From Actinacidiphila sp. DG2A-62 (GTDB lineage: Bacteria; Actinomycetota; Actinomycetes; Streptomycetales; Streptomycetaceae): a DNA stretch of 64,000 nt. Under the pieces are notes generated by a model that was not told where the DNA came from, did not search any database, and saw only the letters and a list, made by a program, of their open reading frames with translations. Positions 26,078 through 34,673 of this stretch are shown here, one piece after another (positions within the stretch are counted from its first letter, which is position 1; every line of letters starts with the position of its first letter). The stretch spans positions 62,001 to 126,000 of the forward strand of contig NZ_JAYMGI010000002.1 in NCBI RefSeq assembly GCF_035825295.1, in the 5' to 3' direction. Both the position numbers and the translations under genes were made by a program.

Positions 26078-27250
26078 TCAGTCGCGCAGGGGCGGGGCCG
26101 GGGCGGACAGGCCGGTGCCGAAGAGGCGGTGGTCCACCTCGTCCAGGGCCAGCCGCAGGGCGCCGAGAGCGACCCCCTCGTCGCCGAGGGTGGAGGCGCG
26201 GATCTCCGGGACGCGCAGGCACAGGCGCCTCAACTCGCGTTCCAGCGGGTCGAGGAGGACGTCGGCGGAGCGCGAGTAGCCGCCGCCGACCACGACCGTC
26301 TGGGGGTCGAGGGTGAGGACCAGGGCCGCGGCGCCCACGGCCAGGTCGCGGACGTAGCGGCGCACCGCGGTCCTCGCCGCCTTGTCGCCGGCGCGCGCGG
26401 CCGAGAACACCCAGCCGGCGGCGTCGTCGGCTGCGACCGTGTCGGGCAGGCCGGGGCAGTTCTGCAGGTGGGCCGGGGCGCCCAGCCAGCGGACCTGGCG
26501 CAGCGCGCCGATCTCGCCGGCCGCGCCGCCGTAGCCGCGGCGCAGCGCGCCGTCGAGGATCAGGCCGGCGCCGGTGCGCATGCCGGCCAGCAGGTAGACG
26601 ATGTCGTCGGCGTCCTGGGCGACGCCCTTCCAGCGCTCGGCGACGGCGGCGAGCTTGCAGTCGTTCTCGACCAGGACGGGCACCGGGAAGCGGGCGCCGA
26701 GGTGCTCCGCGGGGTTGACGCCGGTCCAGCCGGGCAGCGGGGTGAACAAGGTGGTGCGGCCGGTGGCGTCCACGGGTCCGGTGACGCCGACGGTGACCGC
26801 CCACAGGTCCTCGCCGGTCATGCCCGCGCCGGCGAGGCAGTCGTTGATGACGGCGTCCATCGCCGCGAGCCGCGCCGCCGGGTCGGCCTCGGGGGTGACG
26901 GCGATGCGCGCGCTGTGCACCACCGTGCCGTCGAGGTCGGCGAGCATGGCGAGGATCTTGTGGCCGCCGACGTCGACGCCGAGGACGTGCCCGGCGTCGG
27001 CGCGGAACTGGTAGCGGCGCGCCGGGCGGCCGACGACGCTGCTGCCGGTGGGCTCCACGACGGTGGCCCATCCGTCGCCGACCAGGGCCTTGACCATGAC
27101 GTCGGCGGACGGGCGGGACAGTCCGGTGCGGGCGGACAGTTCGGTGACCGTCGAGGGCGGGTTGCCGCGCAGGGCCCGGACGATGCTCAGCGAGTTGAGT
27201 TCGCGGAGCCGGTTGAGCTGGGTGCCGGTGCCCGCCGCCGTCTCGGTCAA
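26078..27250 (-). CDS. ROK-family transcriptional repressor
   Basis: A 390-residue protein with a winged-helix N terminus (LNSLSIVRALRGNPPSTVTE, then LSARTGLSRPSADVMVKAL) and a sugar-kinase-like ROK domain. The ROK part has VLGVDVGGHKI at the start of the fold, VLVENDCKLAA, and NCPGLPDTV. The last lacks most of the CXCGXXGCXE zinc cluster of classic ROK proteins and keeps only a single Cys, so metal binding may be lost. ROK repressors usually sense the sugar handled by neighbouring transport genes. It follows an alpha-galactosidase and ABC transporter on the same strand, so a galactoside inducer is a reasonable guess. Confidence 0.88.
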   Translation of the reverse strand: MTETAAGTGTQLNRLRELNSLSIVRALRGNPPSTVTELSARTGLSRPSADVMVKALVGDGWATVVEPTGSSVVGRPARRYQFRADAGHVLGVDVGGHKILAMLADLDGTVVHSARIAVTPEADPAARLAAMDAVINDCLAGAGMTGEDLWAVTVGVTGPVDATGRTTLFTPLPGWTGVNPAEHLGARFPVPVLVENDCKLAAVAERWKGVAQDADDIVYLLAGMRTGAGLILDGALRRGYGGAAGEIGALRQVRWLGAPAHLQNCPGLPDTVAADDAAGWVFSAARAGDKAARTAVRRYVRDLAVGAAALVLTLDPQTVVVGGGYSRSADVLLDPLERELRRLCLRVPEIRASTLGDEGVALGALRLALDEVDHRLFGTGLSAPAPPLRD

Positions 27251-27314
27251 TGCGCAGCCCTTCCCGTGCCGTCTCCGGCGTACCCGTGTCGATCGCCCTG
27301 CCGTCCGCCCTGTT

Positions 27315-27348
27315 CCCGGGCGCGTGCGCCTGCGCGCACGGGCCCGGG
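27315..27348. terminator. Hairpin between the GH36 and ROK genes
   Basis: A 15-bp stem with one mismatch (27315-27329 with 27334-27348) has a CTGC loop. A TTTT run follows on the + strand side only. Lying between two - strand genes, it may reduce read-through into the ROK gene. Confidence 0.65.
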
Positions 27349-27365
27349 AATTTTGCTGGGCTCTT

Positions 27366-27393
27366 TACGAATCGTATCGGTATCTCATGAGAT
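27366..27393 (-). promoter_or_regulatory. Two palindromes upstream of the ROK gene
   Basis: TACGA-A-TCGTA (27366-27376) and ATCTCATGAGAT (27382-27393, overlapping the end of the GH36 gene) are perfect inverted repeats in the 134-base gap before the ROK gene. They are candidate operator sites for the ROK repressor. No clear -35/-10 pair could be assigned. Confidence 0.4.
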
Positions 27394-28887
27394 TGGGTAC
27401 AGCTGCCCTGCCGCGTCGGGGTCGACGGCGGCGGTGAAGTCGACGTCGCGGCCGTCGACGCGGTAGCGGTAGCGGCCGAGGTGGCTGATCTCGGGGCGGC
27501 GGCCGAGATAGCCGACCATGGCCGCGTGCTCCTCCGGGCTGAGCCAGCTGGGCGGGTCGGAGACGCCGCGGAAGCCGCAGATGTCGGCGAGGTCGCGCAG
27601 CCAGGCCAGCTGCTGGTCGGTCAGGAGGTTCATCCGGCGGCGGAAGTAGACGACGTCGGGGTCGACCTCGGCCAGCGGCGCCTGCCAGAGCCGGTGCACG
27701 GAGTTGGCGACGGCGTTGCGGGCGGTGGCGTCGGAGGGGTCGTCGCTGGCGTAGTTCTGCCACATCGGCGCGACGTCGGGTCCGCTGCGCAGCCCGTCCA
27801 GCACGCCGAGCGAGGGCAGCAGCACCGCGCCGCTGCCGAGCAGGTAGACGTCGTCGCCGGCGATGGAGCGGATCATGGTGAGGGCGTCGCGGTAGACCTG
27901 CTCGCGGTCGACGCCGTCGGGGCGGGCGGCCTGCGCGAGCGCGCCGTTGACGAAGTCGAGCTTGAGGTAGCGGAAGCCCCATTCGTGGACGACGCGGTGC
28001 GTCATCTCCGCGACGTGCTCGCGGGCGGTCGGCTTGGTGAGGTCCAGCGCCCAGTAGCCGGTGCCCCAGTTGTACCCGGCGACGGCCGGCTTGCCGTCGT
28101 CGTCGCGCAGCAGCAGTTCGGGGCGGGTGCGGGCGGTCTCGGACTCGGGGAGCACGATGAACGGGGCGAGCCACAGGCCGGGCGTCATGCCCGCGTCGCT
28201 GATGCGGGAGGCGAGCGCGGTCATCCCGGAGGGGAACTTCCCGTTCGGGTGCCAGTCGCCGACCATGGTCTCCCAGCCGTCGTCGACCTGCACCACGTCG
28301 TAGGGCAGCCCGCGCAGGTCGGCGAGGTCCTCGGCGAGCCGGGTCTCGGTGATGCCCTCGTAGTACGCGTACCAGGTGCACCACACGTTGCCGGCCCGGC
28401 GGTGGCGGGCGCCGAGGCGGCGGGCCAGGTGGCGGGTGTAGTCGGCGAAGACCTGCTCCTCGGGGCCGTGGGCGAGGAACCAGGGCGCGGCGCCGGTCTC
28501 GTACCACCCGGCGAGGGTGTCGAGGTCGGCGGACAGGCGCGGGCTGCCCAGGCCCAGCGAGCCGAGGAGCAGGACGTCGCCGTCGTCGCCCTGGAGGGCG
28601 GCGACCGCGGAGGAGTGGTGGCGGTACGGGTCGTCCCACCGCGGGTCGTCGGCGGTGACCCGCCGGCGGGGGTCGGCGATGCGCAGCGGCGGGTCGGACA
28701 GCCGCCGCCATCCGCACGGGCTCCACGAGTTGTGGCCGTGCCGGTAGAACTGGGCGTCTCCCAGGCCGTGCAGGACCGCGGCGCGGCCGGGCGGGAGGAG
28801 CACACCTCCCTCTACCGGCTGCGGCGCGCCCGGACCGCCCGACTCCACGGCGAACGTGCGCCCGGCCAGCTCGACGAGCAGCGCCAT
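27385..28887 (-). CDS. GH36-type alpha-galactosidase
   Basis: A 500-residue cytoplasmic enzyme of clan GH-D starting at ATG 28887 after AAGGAG. The (beta/alpha)8 barrel shows WCTWYAYYEG at the start, VVQVDDGWE at residues 198-206, and YLKLDFVNGA with the nucleophile Asp311. LRSGPDV supplies the general acid/base Asp371. There is no signal peptide, so it would act on imported sugar. It is shorter than large tetrameric GH36 enzymes and resembles the compact actinobacterial forms. It is last in the operon after the sugar ABC transporter, consistent with intracellular cleavage of an alpha-galactoside. Confidence 0.87.
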   Translation of the reverse strand: MALLVELAGRTFAVESGGPGAPQPVEGGVLLPPGRAAVLHGLGDAQFYRHGHNSWSPCGWRRLSDPPLRIADPRRRVTADDPRWDDPYRHHSSAVAALQGDDGDVLLLGSLGLGSPRLSADLDTLAGWYETGAAPWFLAHGPEEQVFADYTRHLARRLGARHRRAGNVWCTWYAYYEGITETRLAEDLADLRGLPYDVVQVDDGWETMVGDWHPNGKFPSGMTALASRISDAGMTPGLWLAPFIVLPESETARTRPELLLRDDDGKPAVAGYNWGTGYWALDLTKPTAREHVAEMTHRVVHEWGFRYLKLDFVNGALAQAARPDGVDREQVYRDALTMIRSIAGDDVYLLGSGAVLLPSLGVLDGLRSGPDVAPMWQNYASDDPSDATARNAVANSVHRLWQAPLAEVDPDVVYFRRRMNLLTDQQLAWLRDLADICGFRGVSDPPSWLSPEEHAAMVGYLGRRPEISHLGRYRYRVDGRDVDFTAAVDPDAAGQLYPIS

Positions 28888-28996
28888 GACTCTCCTTGTG
28901 TTGTGTGGGTGACGTGGGTGTGGCGGCTCTCCCGGTGACGCGGGGTGCGGTCGCCCGGGGACGCGGCCCGTGACCGGGCGGTCGCGTGCGCGGCCG

Positions 28997-30415
28997 TCAC
29001 TGGAACATCGCGTTGACGGTGTCGTTGGCCTTCTTCAGCGCGCTCGCCGCGTCGCTCTTGCCGAGGATCACCGACTGGATGGCGTCCTGGACGGTCTGGC
29101 TGATCTCGTTGCCGTGGTCGGTGACCGGGAGGAAGAAGGTGCCGCCGGGGGCCGCGGCCTCGTCGGTGAAGACGTGCGCGTCCTGGCCCTTGGCCCGGTG
29201 CGCGGCGAGCGCCTTGGCGGAGGCCTCCTTGATCGCCGGGAAGACCACCGCGTTCTTGGCGACGAGGTCCTGGCAGGCGCTGGAGCCGAGGAACTTCACC
29301 CAGCTCCACGCCTGTTCCTTGTGCTTGGTGCCGGCGTAGATCGCGTCGGACAGGCCGTTGATGGGGGTCTTGCGGCCGGCCGGGCCGACGGGCAGCGGCG
29401 CGAAGGCGTACTTCTGCTTGGCGGTCGGCGACAGGTAGGAGTTGATGGTCCACGAGCCGGCGAGGGTGATGGCGCCCTGGCCCGCGTCCATGACCGCGTC
29501 GCGGCCGAGGGTGGACTGCGCGTCGAACTTCGGCGCGTAGCCCTTGTCGATCAGGTGCTTGAACCAGTCGATGGTGGCGGCGAGCTTGGGGTCGTCGTAG
29601 TTGTAGTGGGTGCCCCAGGGGTTCTTGTCGACGAAGCTGAAGCCGTTGCCGGCCGCGAGCACGCCCCAGCCGTTCTGGCCCTGGGAGCCGTCGGCCCACT
29701 CGGGCAGGAACCCGTAGACCTTGACGTGGTTCTTGTCGAACGCGGGGTCCAGGCCGTTGCGGCCGTGGCTGTCGACCGTGGCCTTGGCGATGGTCTGCTC
29801 CAGGGTGCCGCCGTCGTCGGGGTTCCAGGTGAGGTGGGTCAGCGCCGAGGCGTCGATGCCCTGCCGGGAGAGCAGCGTGGTGTTGTAGACCAGCGCCATG
29901 GTGTCCCAGTCCTGCGGCAGGCCGTAGCGCTTGCCGTCCTTGACCCACAGGTCGGCCAGGCCGTTCTGGTACTGGGAGAGGTCGACCTTGTCCCGGTCGA
30001 CGTAGGACTGGATGTCCAGGATCTGGTTGCTGGTGGCGAACTGGGGATAGTACGAGGCCTGGTCGGTCCACACGTCGGGCGCGCTGCCCGAGGCGAGCTG
30101 GGTGGTGAGGTTCTGCCAGTACTCGTTCCACGCGGTCTGGGTGATCTTCACCGTGATCTTGGGGTTCGCGGCGTGGAAGGCGTCGGCGCAGGCCTGGTAG
30201 GAGGCGGTCTGGTTGTCGTCCCACAGCCAGTAGTCGATGGTCGTGGCGCCGCCGGAGGCGTCGTCCGAGCCGTTGCCGCCGCAGGCGGCCGTGGCGCCGA
30301 CGAGGGCGAGGGCGAGCACCGCTCCGGCGGCCCTGGCGGCGGTCCTGGAAGCGGTCTTCGAGGTCGAGGCGTTCTTCTGGGTGGTCTTCGGGGAGCGTCT
30401 GACGGCGTGTCTCAT
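28997..30415 (-). CDS. Sugar ABC transporter substrate-binding lipoprotein
   Basis: A 472-residue binding protein. The N terminus has a basic region, a hydrophobic core and the lipobox GATAAC, so it is anchored outside the membrane by a lipidated Cys. The mature protein has the cluster-B (MalE-like) layout: DYWLWDDNQTASYQACADAF at the start, VYNTTLL in the hinge region, and AWSWVKFLGS near the end. It captures an oligosaccharide and delivers it to the permeases at 30473 and 31400. No ATPase gene is in the operon; streptomycetes commonly use a shared MsiK-type ATPase encoded elsewhere. Confidence 0.92.
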   Translation of the reverse strand: MRHAVRRSPKTTQKNASTSKTASRTAARAAGAVLALALVGATAACGGNGSDDASGGATTIDYWLWDDNQTASYQACADAFHAANPKITVKITQTAWNEYWQNLTTQLASGSAPDVWTDQASYYPQFATSNQILDIQSYVDRDKVDLSQYQNGLADLWVKDGKRYGLPQDWDTMALVYNTTLLSRQGIDASALTHLTWNPDDGGTLEQTIAKATVDSHGRNGLDPAFDKNHVKVYGFLPEWADGSQGQNGWGVLAAGNGFSFVDKNPWGTHYNYDDPKLAATIDWFKHLIDKGYAPKFDAQSTLGRDAVMDAGQGAITLAGSWTINSYLSPTAKQKYAFAPLPVGPAGRKTPINGLSDAIYAGTKHKEQAWSWVKFLGSSACQDLVAKNAVVFPAIKEASAKALAAHRAKGQDAHVFTDEAAAPGGTFFLPVTDHGNEISQTVQDAIQSVILGKSDAASALKKANDTVNAMFQ

Positions 30416-30472
30416 GGCATGTCCTTGCGTGGTGGTCGTGCGGAACCGGAGGACGGACGAGGGCGGCGCGGG

Positions 30473-31387
30473 CTACTTGATGCCGCTGAAGTTGAGCGAC
30501 TGGACCAGCCGCTTGCCGAGGAGGACCAGCAGGACCAGGACCGGCAGGACGGACAGCGTCGAGCCGGCCATCAGCCCGGTCCAGTCCGGTTGGGTGTTGG
30601 GCGACTGCTGCAGGAAGACGCCGAGCGCGACGGTCAGCACCCGGGTGTGCTCGCCCCGTCCGACCAGCAGCGGCCAGAGGTAGTCCTTCCAGGCCCACAC
30701 CGTGGTGGTCAGGCCGATGGTGATCAGCGGCCCGCGGCTCATCGGCACGATGATCCGCCAGAAGGCGCCCCAGCGGCCGACGCCGTCGAGCACCGCGGCC
30801 TCCTCGACCTCCCGGGGGATGGAGAGGAAGAACTGGCGCAGGAAGAACACCGCGAACGGCGTCATCAGCACGCTCGGCGCGACGAGTCCGGCGAAGGTGT
30901 TCATCAGGCCGAGGTTCTTGACCATGGTGAAGTTCGGCAGCAGCGTGAAGATCGGCGGCACCATGAGGGCGGCGACCAGCACGCCGAAGATCGCGTCGCG
31001 GTAGGGGAAGCGCAGCCGGGCGAAGGCGTAGCCGGCCATCGCGCAGAAGAAGGTCTGGGCGATCGCGATCACGCCGCTGTAGATGATCGAGTTGAGCGTG
31101 TACCAGAGGAAGTTGATCTGCGCTCCGGAGCCGCCCGCGGCGCGGTTCTGCTCCGAACTCGTCATGCCCAGCACGCGTTCGAAGTTGATCAGGGTGGGGT
31201 GGTGCGGCCACAGCGCGTGGGAGTCGGCGAACAGGTCGCCGGCCGGCGTGAGCGCGGTGCGCACCATCCAGTAGAACGGGAACACGGTCACGACCACCGC
31301 GGCGATCAGGATCGCCCAGGCCACGCAGCGTCCCGCTCGCGAACCCCGCAGCGGGGACGTCGAGCGTCTCGGTGACATCGAGGACAT
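30473..31387 (-). CDS. Carbohydrate ABC transporter permease (MalG type)
   Basis: A 304-residue permease with six predicted helices. The coupling loop EEAAVLDGVGRWGAFWRIIV is the EAA motif that docks on the ATPase, and the C terminus ends in the usual LVQSLNFSGIK. An insertion between helices 1 and 2 (around SSEQNRAAGGSGAQINFLWY) faces outside. It pairs with the permease encoded 12 bases upstream. In this operon the two permeases should form the channel for the sugar bound by the lipoprotein at 28997. Confidence 0.92.
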   Translation of the reverse strand: MSSMSPRRSTSPLRGSRAGRCVAWAILIAAVVVTVFPFYWMVRTALTPAGDLFADSHALWPHHPTLINFERVLGMTSSEQNRAAGGSGAQINFLWYTLNSIIYSGVIAIAQTFFCAMAGYAFARLRFPYRDAIFGVLVAALMVPPIFTLLPNFTMVKNLGLMNTFAGLVAPSVLMTPFAVFFLRQFFLSIPREVEEAAVLDGVGRWGAFWRIIVPMSRGPLITIGLTTTVWAWKDYLWPLLVGRGEHTRVLTVALGVFLQQSPNTQPDWTGLMAGSTLSVLPVLVLLVLLGKRLVQSLNFSGIK

Positions 31388-31399
31388 CGCTTCTCCTGG

Positions 31400-32350
31400 C
31401 TAACCGAGGTCCGAGCGCGAGGCGCGCAGCAGCCGCAGTTGGACGAAAGTGAGCAGGCCGAGGACCACCACGAGCACCATGGCCACGGCGGACGCATAGC
31501 CCATGTGGAAGAAGGTGAACGCCTGCTGGTAGATGTAGAAGTAGATGACCCGGGTCTCCGGGATCGGAGAGCCGCGGTAGACCACGGCGACCGTGTCGAA
31601 GATCTGGAACGAGCCGATCAGCGAGACGACCAGGACCAGGGCGAGGATCGGCCGCAGCAGCGGCAGGGTGATCCGCCGGAACATCCGGAACTCCCCCGCG
31701 CCGTCGACGACGGCGCTCTCGTACAGCTCCTGGGGGATCTGCAGCATCCCGGCGTAGAGCAGCAGCGCGGTGTAGCCGGTGTACGCCCAGGTGTTGACCA
31801 GCGCCACCGAGGGCATCGCCCAGTTCGGCGAGTAGAACGACACCGTGCCCATGCCCATGGCGTGCAGCAGGTGGTTGGCGAAGCCGAGGTTGGCGTCCAG
31901 CAGCCACGCCCACAGCAGGCCGACGGTGACGTTGGGGACCAGCCAGGGCAGCAGGAGGGTCGCGCGCAGGACCGCCGAGCGGGTCAGCCGGTGCATCAGC
32001 GCCGCGAGGCCGAGGGCGAGCACGGTCTGGCTGACGATGTTGATGCCGACGTAATAGGCGGTGACCTTCAGCGAGTTCCAGAACTGGTCGTCGTGCAGGA
32101 GCTGCGAGTAGTTGTCGCCGCCCACGTACGACGGCGAGGTGAGGAGGCTGTAGTCGGTCATCGAGTACCAGACGCCGCGGACCGTCGGGTACACGTAGAA
32201 GACCGCGAAGCCGATCAGCACGGGGGCGATGAACAGCGGCGCTATCCGCCGGTCGTCGCGGGGCCGCCGGGGTCTTCGCGAGCCGGCGAGCCGTCCGTCG
32301 CGGCGCGCGGCCGCCGTTCGGCTGGACGTCCAGCCGGTCAGCGCGGACAT
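31400..32350 (-). CDS. Carbohydrate ABC transporter permease (MalF type)
   Basis: A 316-residue permease starting at ATG 32350 behind AGGAGG. Six helices follow a basic N terminus; the first is APLFIAPVLIGFAVFYVYP. The EAA loop is ELYESAVVDGAGEFRMFRRI. It is the first gene of the operon. Upstream a TTGACA/CATTAT promoter with 19-base spacing (32449-32419) overlaps dyad sequences that could bind the ROK repressor. Confidence 0.92.
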   Translation of the reverse strand: MSALTGWTSSRTAAARRDGRLAGSRRPRRPRDDRRIAPLFIAPVLIGFAVFYVYPTVRGVWYSMTDYSLLTSPSYVGGDNYSQLLHDDQFWNSLKVTAYYVGINIVSQTVLALGLAALMHRLTRSAVLRATLLLPWLVPNVTVGLLWAWLLDANLGFANHLLHAMGMGTVSFYSPNWAMPSVALVNTWAYTGYTALLLYAGMLQIPQELYESAVVDGAGEFRMFRRITLPLLRPILALVLVVSLIGSFQIFDTVAVVYRGSPIPETRVIYFYIYQQAFTFFHMGYASAVAMVLVVVLGLLTFVQLRLLRASRSDLG

Positions 32351-32418
32351 GCGGCCTCCTCTTCGGTACGGGCTTCGATCATGGTTGTGACCCTTGCCAC
32401 AGGGCGATCTGCACGCCA

Positions 32419-32449
32419 ATAATGATGAAGCTCTTCGAAATTTTGTCAA
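32419..32449 (-). promoter_or_regulatory. Promoter of the sugar transport operon
   Basis: On the - strand, TTGACA (32449-32444) and CATTAT (32424-32419) are 19 bases apart. The spacer contains TTCGAA and the interrupted dyad GAAG-AG-CTTC, a candidate operator. The divergent DUF4832 gene starts about 100 bases to the right and could share control. Confidence 0.62.
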
Positions 32450-32552
32450 CACCTCCGCGTAACCTGCCCTTGTCGGCCCCGGCGCGCGCTGCTCGCGGAC
32501 GCCGGGGCAGGGCTCCGCCATGCCCGAATCACCCCGATCTGGAGGTCGGTTC

Positions 32553-34601
32553 ATGCGCACCACCGCACCACCGAGACGCCGGACGCCGGCGCTGGTCGCC
32601 CTGTGCACGGCCCTGTTCGCGATCGCGTTCACGGCGCTCGCCGCGGGGCCCGCCGCCGCGGGACCGGCCGGCGCCGCACGCGCCGCCGGCCGGTCGCACG
32701 CGCACGCGGCTCCCGCGTTCACCGCCGTCGCGCACGGCGTCCCCGCGCGGCCGGCGCCGCCGTCGTCACCGGACCCGTCGCTGCAGGCCCATCCGCTGGC
32801 GTCAGCGCCGGGCCCGCTGGACAACCCGCTCAAGGGCTTCGCGACGTACTACTCCCCCGGCAGCGACGAGAACTCCGGGTACCCGCACTCGCTCCAGTGG
32901 AGCTACTTCGGCCTGTCGGAGGTGATGACCGACCCGAACGACTGCGGCAGCTACAACTGGAGCGTGCTGGACAACGCCCTCGACGAGATCGCGTCGTACG
33001 GCAACCAGGCCGCGATCCGGTTCTACATGGAGTACCCGGGCGGCTCCGGCACGCATCCCGCGAACGCCATCCCGCACTGCTTCGACGGGCACGTGACGTA
33101 CCGCGCCAACACGTACTGGGGGACCACGAGTCCGGACTACGACAGCCCGTACCTGCTGGACGCCGTGGGCCGGTTCATCGCCGCGTTCGGCGCGCGCTAC
33201 GACGGCGACCCGCGCATCGGGTTCATCCACATGGGCCTGGTGGGCCTGTGGGGCGAGTGGCACACCTGGCCGTACGACACCGACACGACCGGCGACAGCT
33301 ACCCGAACTACATGCCGACCGACGCGCACGCCGCGCAGATCATCCGGGACTACGACAACGCCTTCAGCAAAACCAAGTTGGAGGTGCGCTATCCCGGCTC
33401 GGGCGGCGGCGCCGCGAACAACCTGGACGTCGGCTACCACGACGACTCTTTCTGCTACCGGGAGGGCAGCCCGCTGGCCGGCGTCACCCTGCCGCAGTCA
33501 CTGAGCGGCGCGAGCTACTCCCAGCTCCAGGCCGACCTGAACGAGGGCACCGAGAACAAGTGGATCACCGACTCCATGGGCGGCGAGGTCCGGCCAGAGA
33601 TCCAGTCCTCGGCCTTCTCCTCCTGGCCCGGCGGCTCGGGACAGGTCGACGACATGAAAGCCTGCATCGAACTGGAGCACACCACCTGGAAGATCGACCA
33701 GGGCAGCCAGAGCTACTCCCCCACCGATCCGAACGTCGGCGCCGCGGTCCGGCTGATGGGCTACGACCTCGGCGTCACCGACGCCTACTTCAAGAACACC
33801 GCGAGCGGCACCGCGACCGTGGGCGTGCACATCACCGATGACGGCGTCGCGCCGTTCTACTACCCCTGGACGGTGAGCCTGGGGCTCAAGGACAGCAGCG
33901 GGCACGTGGTCAGGACCTGGGACACCCCCTGGGACCTGCGGACCGTCATGCCGGCCAAGATCCGCGCGTTCCCCGACTGGGGCGTCGGCCAGGACCCGAC
34001 CTACCTCGACTACGGCTACCCGCAGTACTTCCAGACCGCGGTCGACCTGTCCGCGGTGTCCGCCGGCTCCTACCAGCTGGTGATGCGGGTGAAGAACCCG
34101 CTGGAGGCGGTCAGCGCCGCCGCGAAGAAGCTGCGCTTCGCCAACGCGACGCAGAGCGCGGACGGTTGGCTGGGACTCGGCGCGATGACCGTCGGCTCTG
34201 GCGGCACCGGCGGCCCGGGCAGCGGCAGTTACGAGGCCGAGGCGGCCGGCAGCACGCTGACCGGCACGGCCGTCGTCGCCTCCTGCTCCGGATGCTCCGG
34301 CGGCGCGAAGGTCGGCTGGGTCGGCAACGGCGCCACCGTGACCGTGCACGGCGTCGACGGCGGATCGGCCGGCGGCACCGCCGCGGTCACCGTCCACTAC
34401 GCGAGCGCCGAGACCCGCACCGCCACGATCAGCGTGAACGGCGGCGCGGCGACCACCGTCACCTTCCCCTCGACCGGCGACTGGAACACCGTCGGAACCG
34501 TGACGGTGAACCTCGGGCTCGCGGCCGGCTCGGGGAACGCGATCACCATCGGCAACCCGTCGGGCTGGGCGCCCGACATCGACCGGATCACCGTGGCCTG
34601 A
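32553..34601 (+). CDS. Secreted DUF4874/DUF4832 protein with C-terminal carbohydrate-binding module
   Basis: A 682-residue secreted protein starting at ATG 32553 after GGAGGT. A signal peptide (residues 1-37) is followed by a His/Ala/Pro-rich linker. The main body starts NPLKGFATYY and contains GFIHMGLVGLWGEWHTW and WITDSMGGE, typical of the DUF4874-DUF4832 pair, a TIM-barrel-like fold related to glycoside hydrolases. After a GSGGTGGPGSGS linker, the last 125 residues form a CBM6/CBM35-like module (YEAEAAGSTLTG, ending in WAPDIDRITVA). It is divergent from the sugar transporter operon, so it may release or bind the sugar that operon imports. Confidence 0.83.
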   Translation: MRTTAPPRRRTPALVALCTALFAIAFTALAAGPAAAGPAGAARAAGRSHAHAAPAFTAVAHGVPARPAPPSSPDPSLQAHPLASAPGPLDNPLKGFATYYSPGSDENSGYPHSLQWSYFGLSEVMTDPNDCGSYNWSVLDNALDEIASYGNQAAIRFYMEYPGGSGTHPANAIPHCFDGHVTYRANTYWGTTSPDYDSPYLLDAVGRFIAAFGARYDGDPRIGFIHMGLVGLWGEWHTWPYDTDTTGDSYPNYMPTDAHAAQIIRDYDNAFSKTKLEVRYPGSGGGAANNLDVGYHDDSFCYREGSPLAGVTLPQSLSGASYSQLQADLNEGTENKWITDSMGGEVRPEIQSSAFSSWPGGSGQVDDMKACIELEHTTWKIDQGSQSYSPTDPNVGAAVRLMGYDLGVTDAYFKNTASGTATVGVHITDDGVAPFYYPWTVSLGLKDSSGHVVRTWDTPWDLRTVMPAKIRAFPDWGVGQDPTYLDYGYPQYFQTAVDLSAVSAGSYQLVMRVKNPLEAVSAAAKKLRFANATQSADGWLGLGAMTVGSGGTGGPGSGSYEAEAAGSTLTGTAVVASCSGCSGGAKVGWVGNGATVTVHGVDGGSAGGTAAVTVHYASAETRTATISVNGGAATTVTFPSTGDWNTVGTVTVNLGLAAGSGNAITIGNPSGWAPDIDRITVA

Positions 34602-34609
34602 CCCCCTTC

Positions 34610-34649
34610 GCGCGGTGCCGGCCGGCTGTGGGGTCGGCCGGCACCGCGC
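34610..34649 (+). terminator. Hairpin terminator after the DUF4832 gene
   Basis: A perfect 15-bp stem (34610-34624 with 34635-34649) has a 10-base loop. It starts 9 bases after the stop at 34601 and precedes the DeoR gene. Confidence 0.82.
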
Positions 34650-34673
34650 CGACTTCTCCTCAAGGAGCGGCAC

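Noticed and set aside
28812..31913. A very long open frame (over 1000 codons) on the - strand across the sugar transporter operon
   Set aside because: It is a shadow frame caused by GC-rich codons. The real genes lie in the other frames, with ribosome binding sites and clear families, and the long frame is Arg/Pro/Gly-rich with no recognisable domain.
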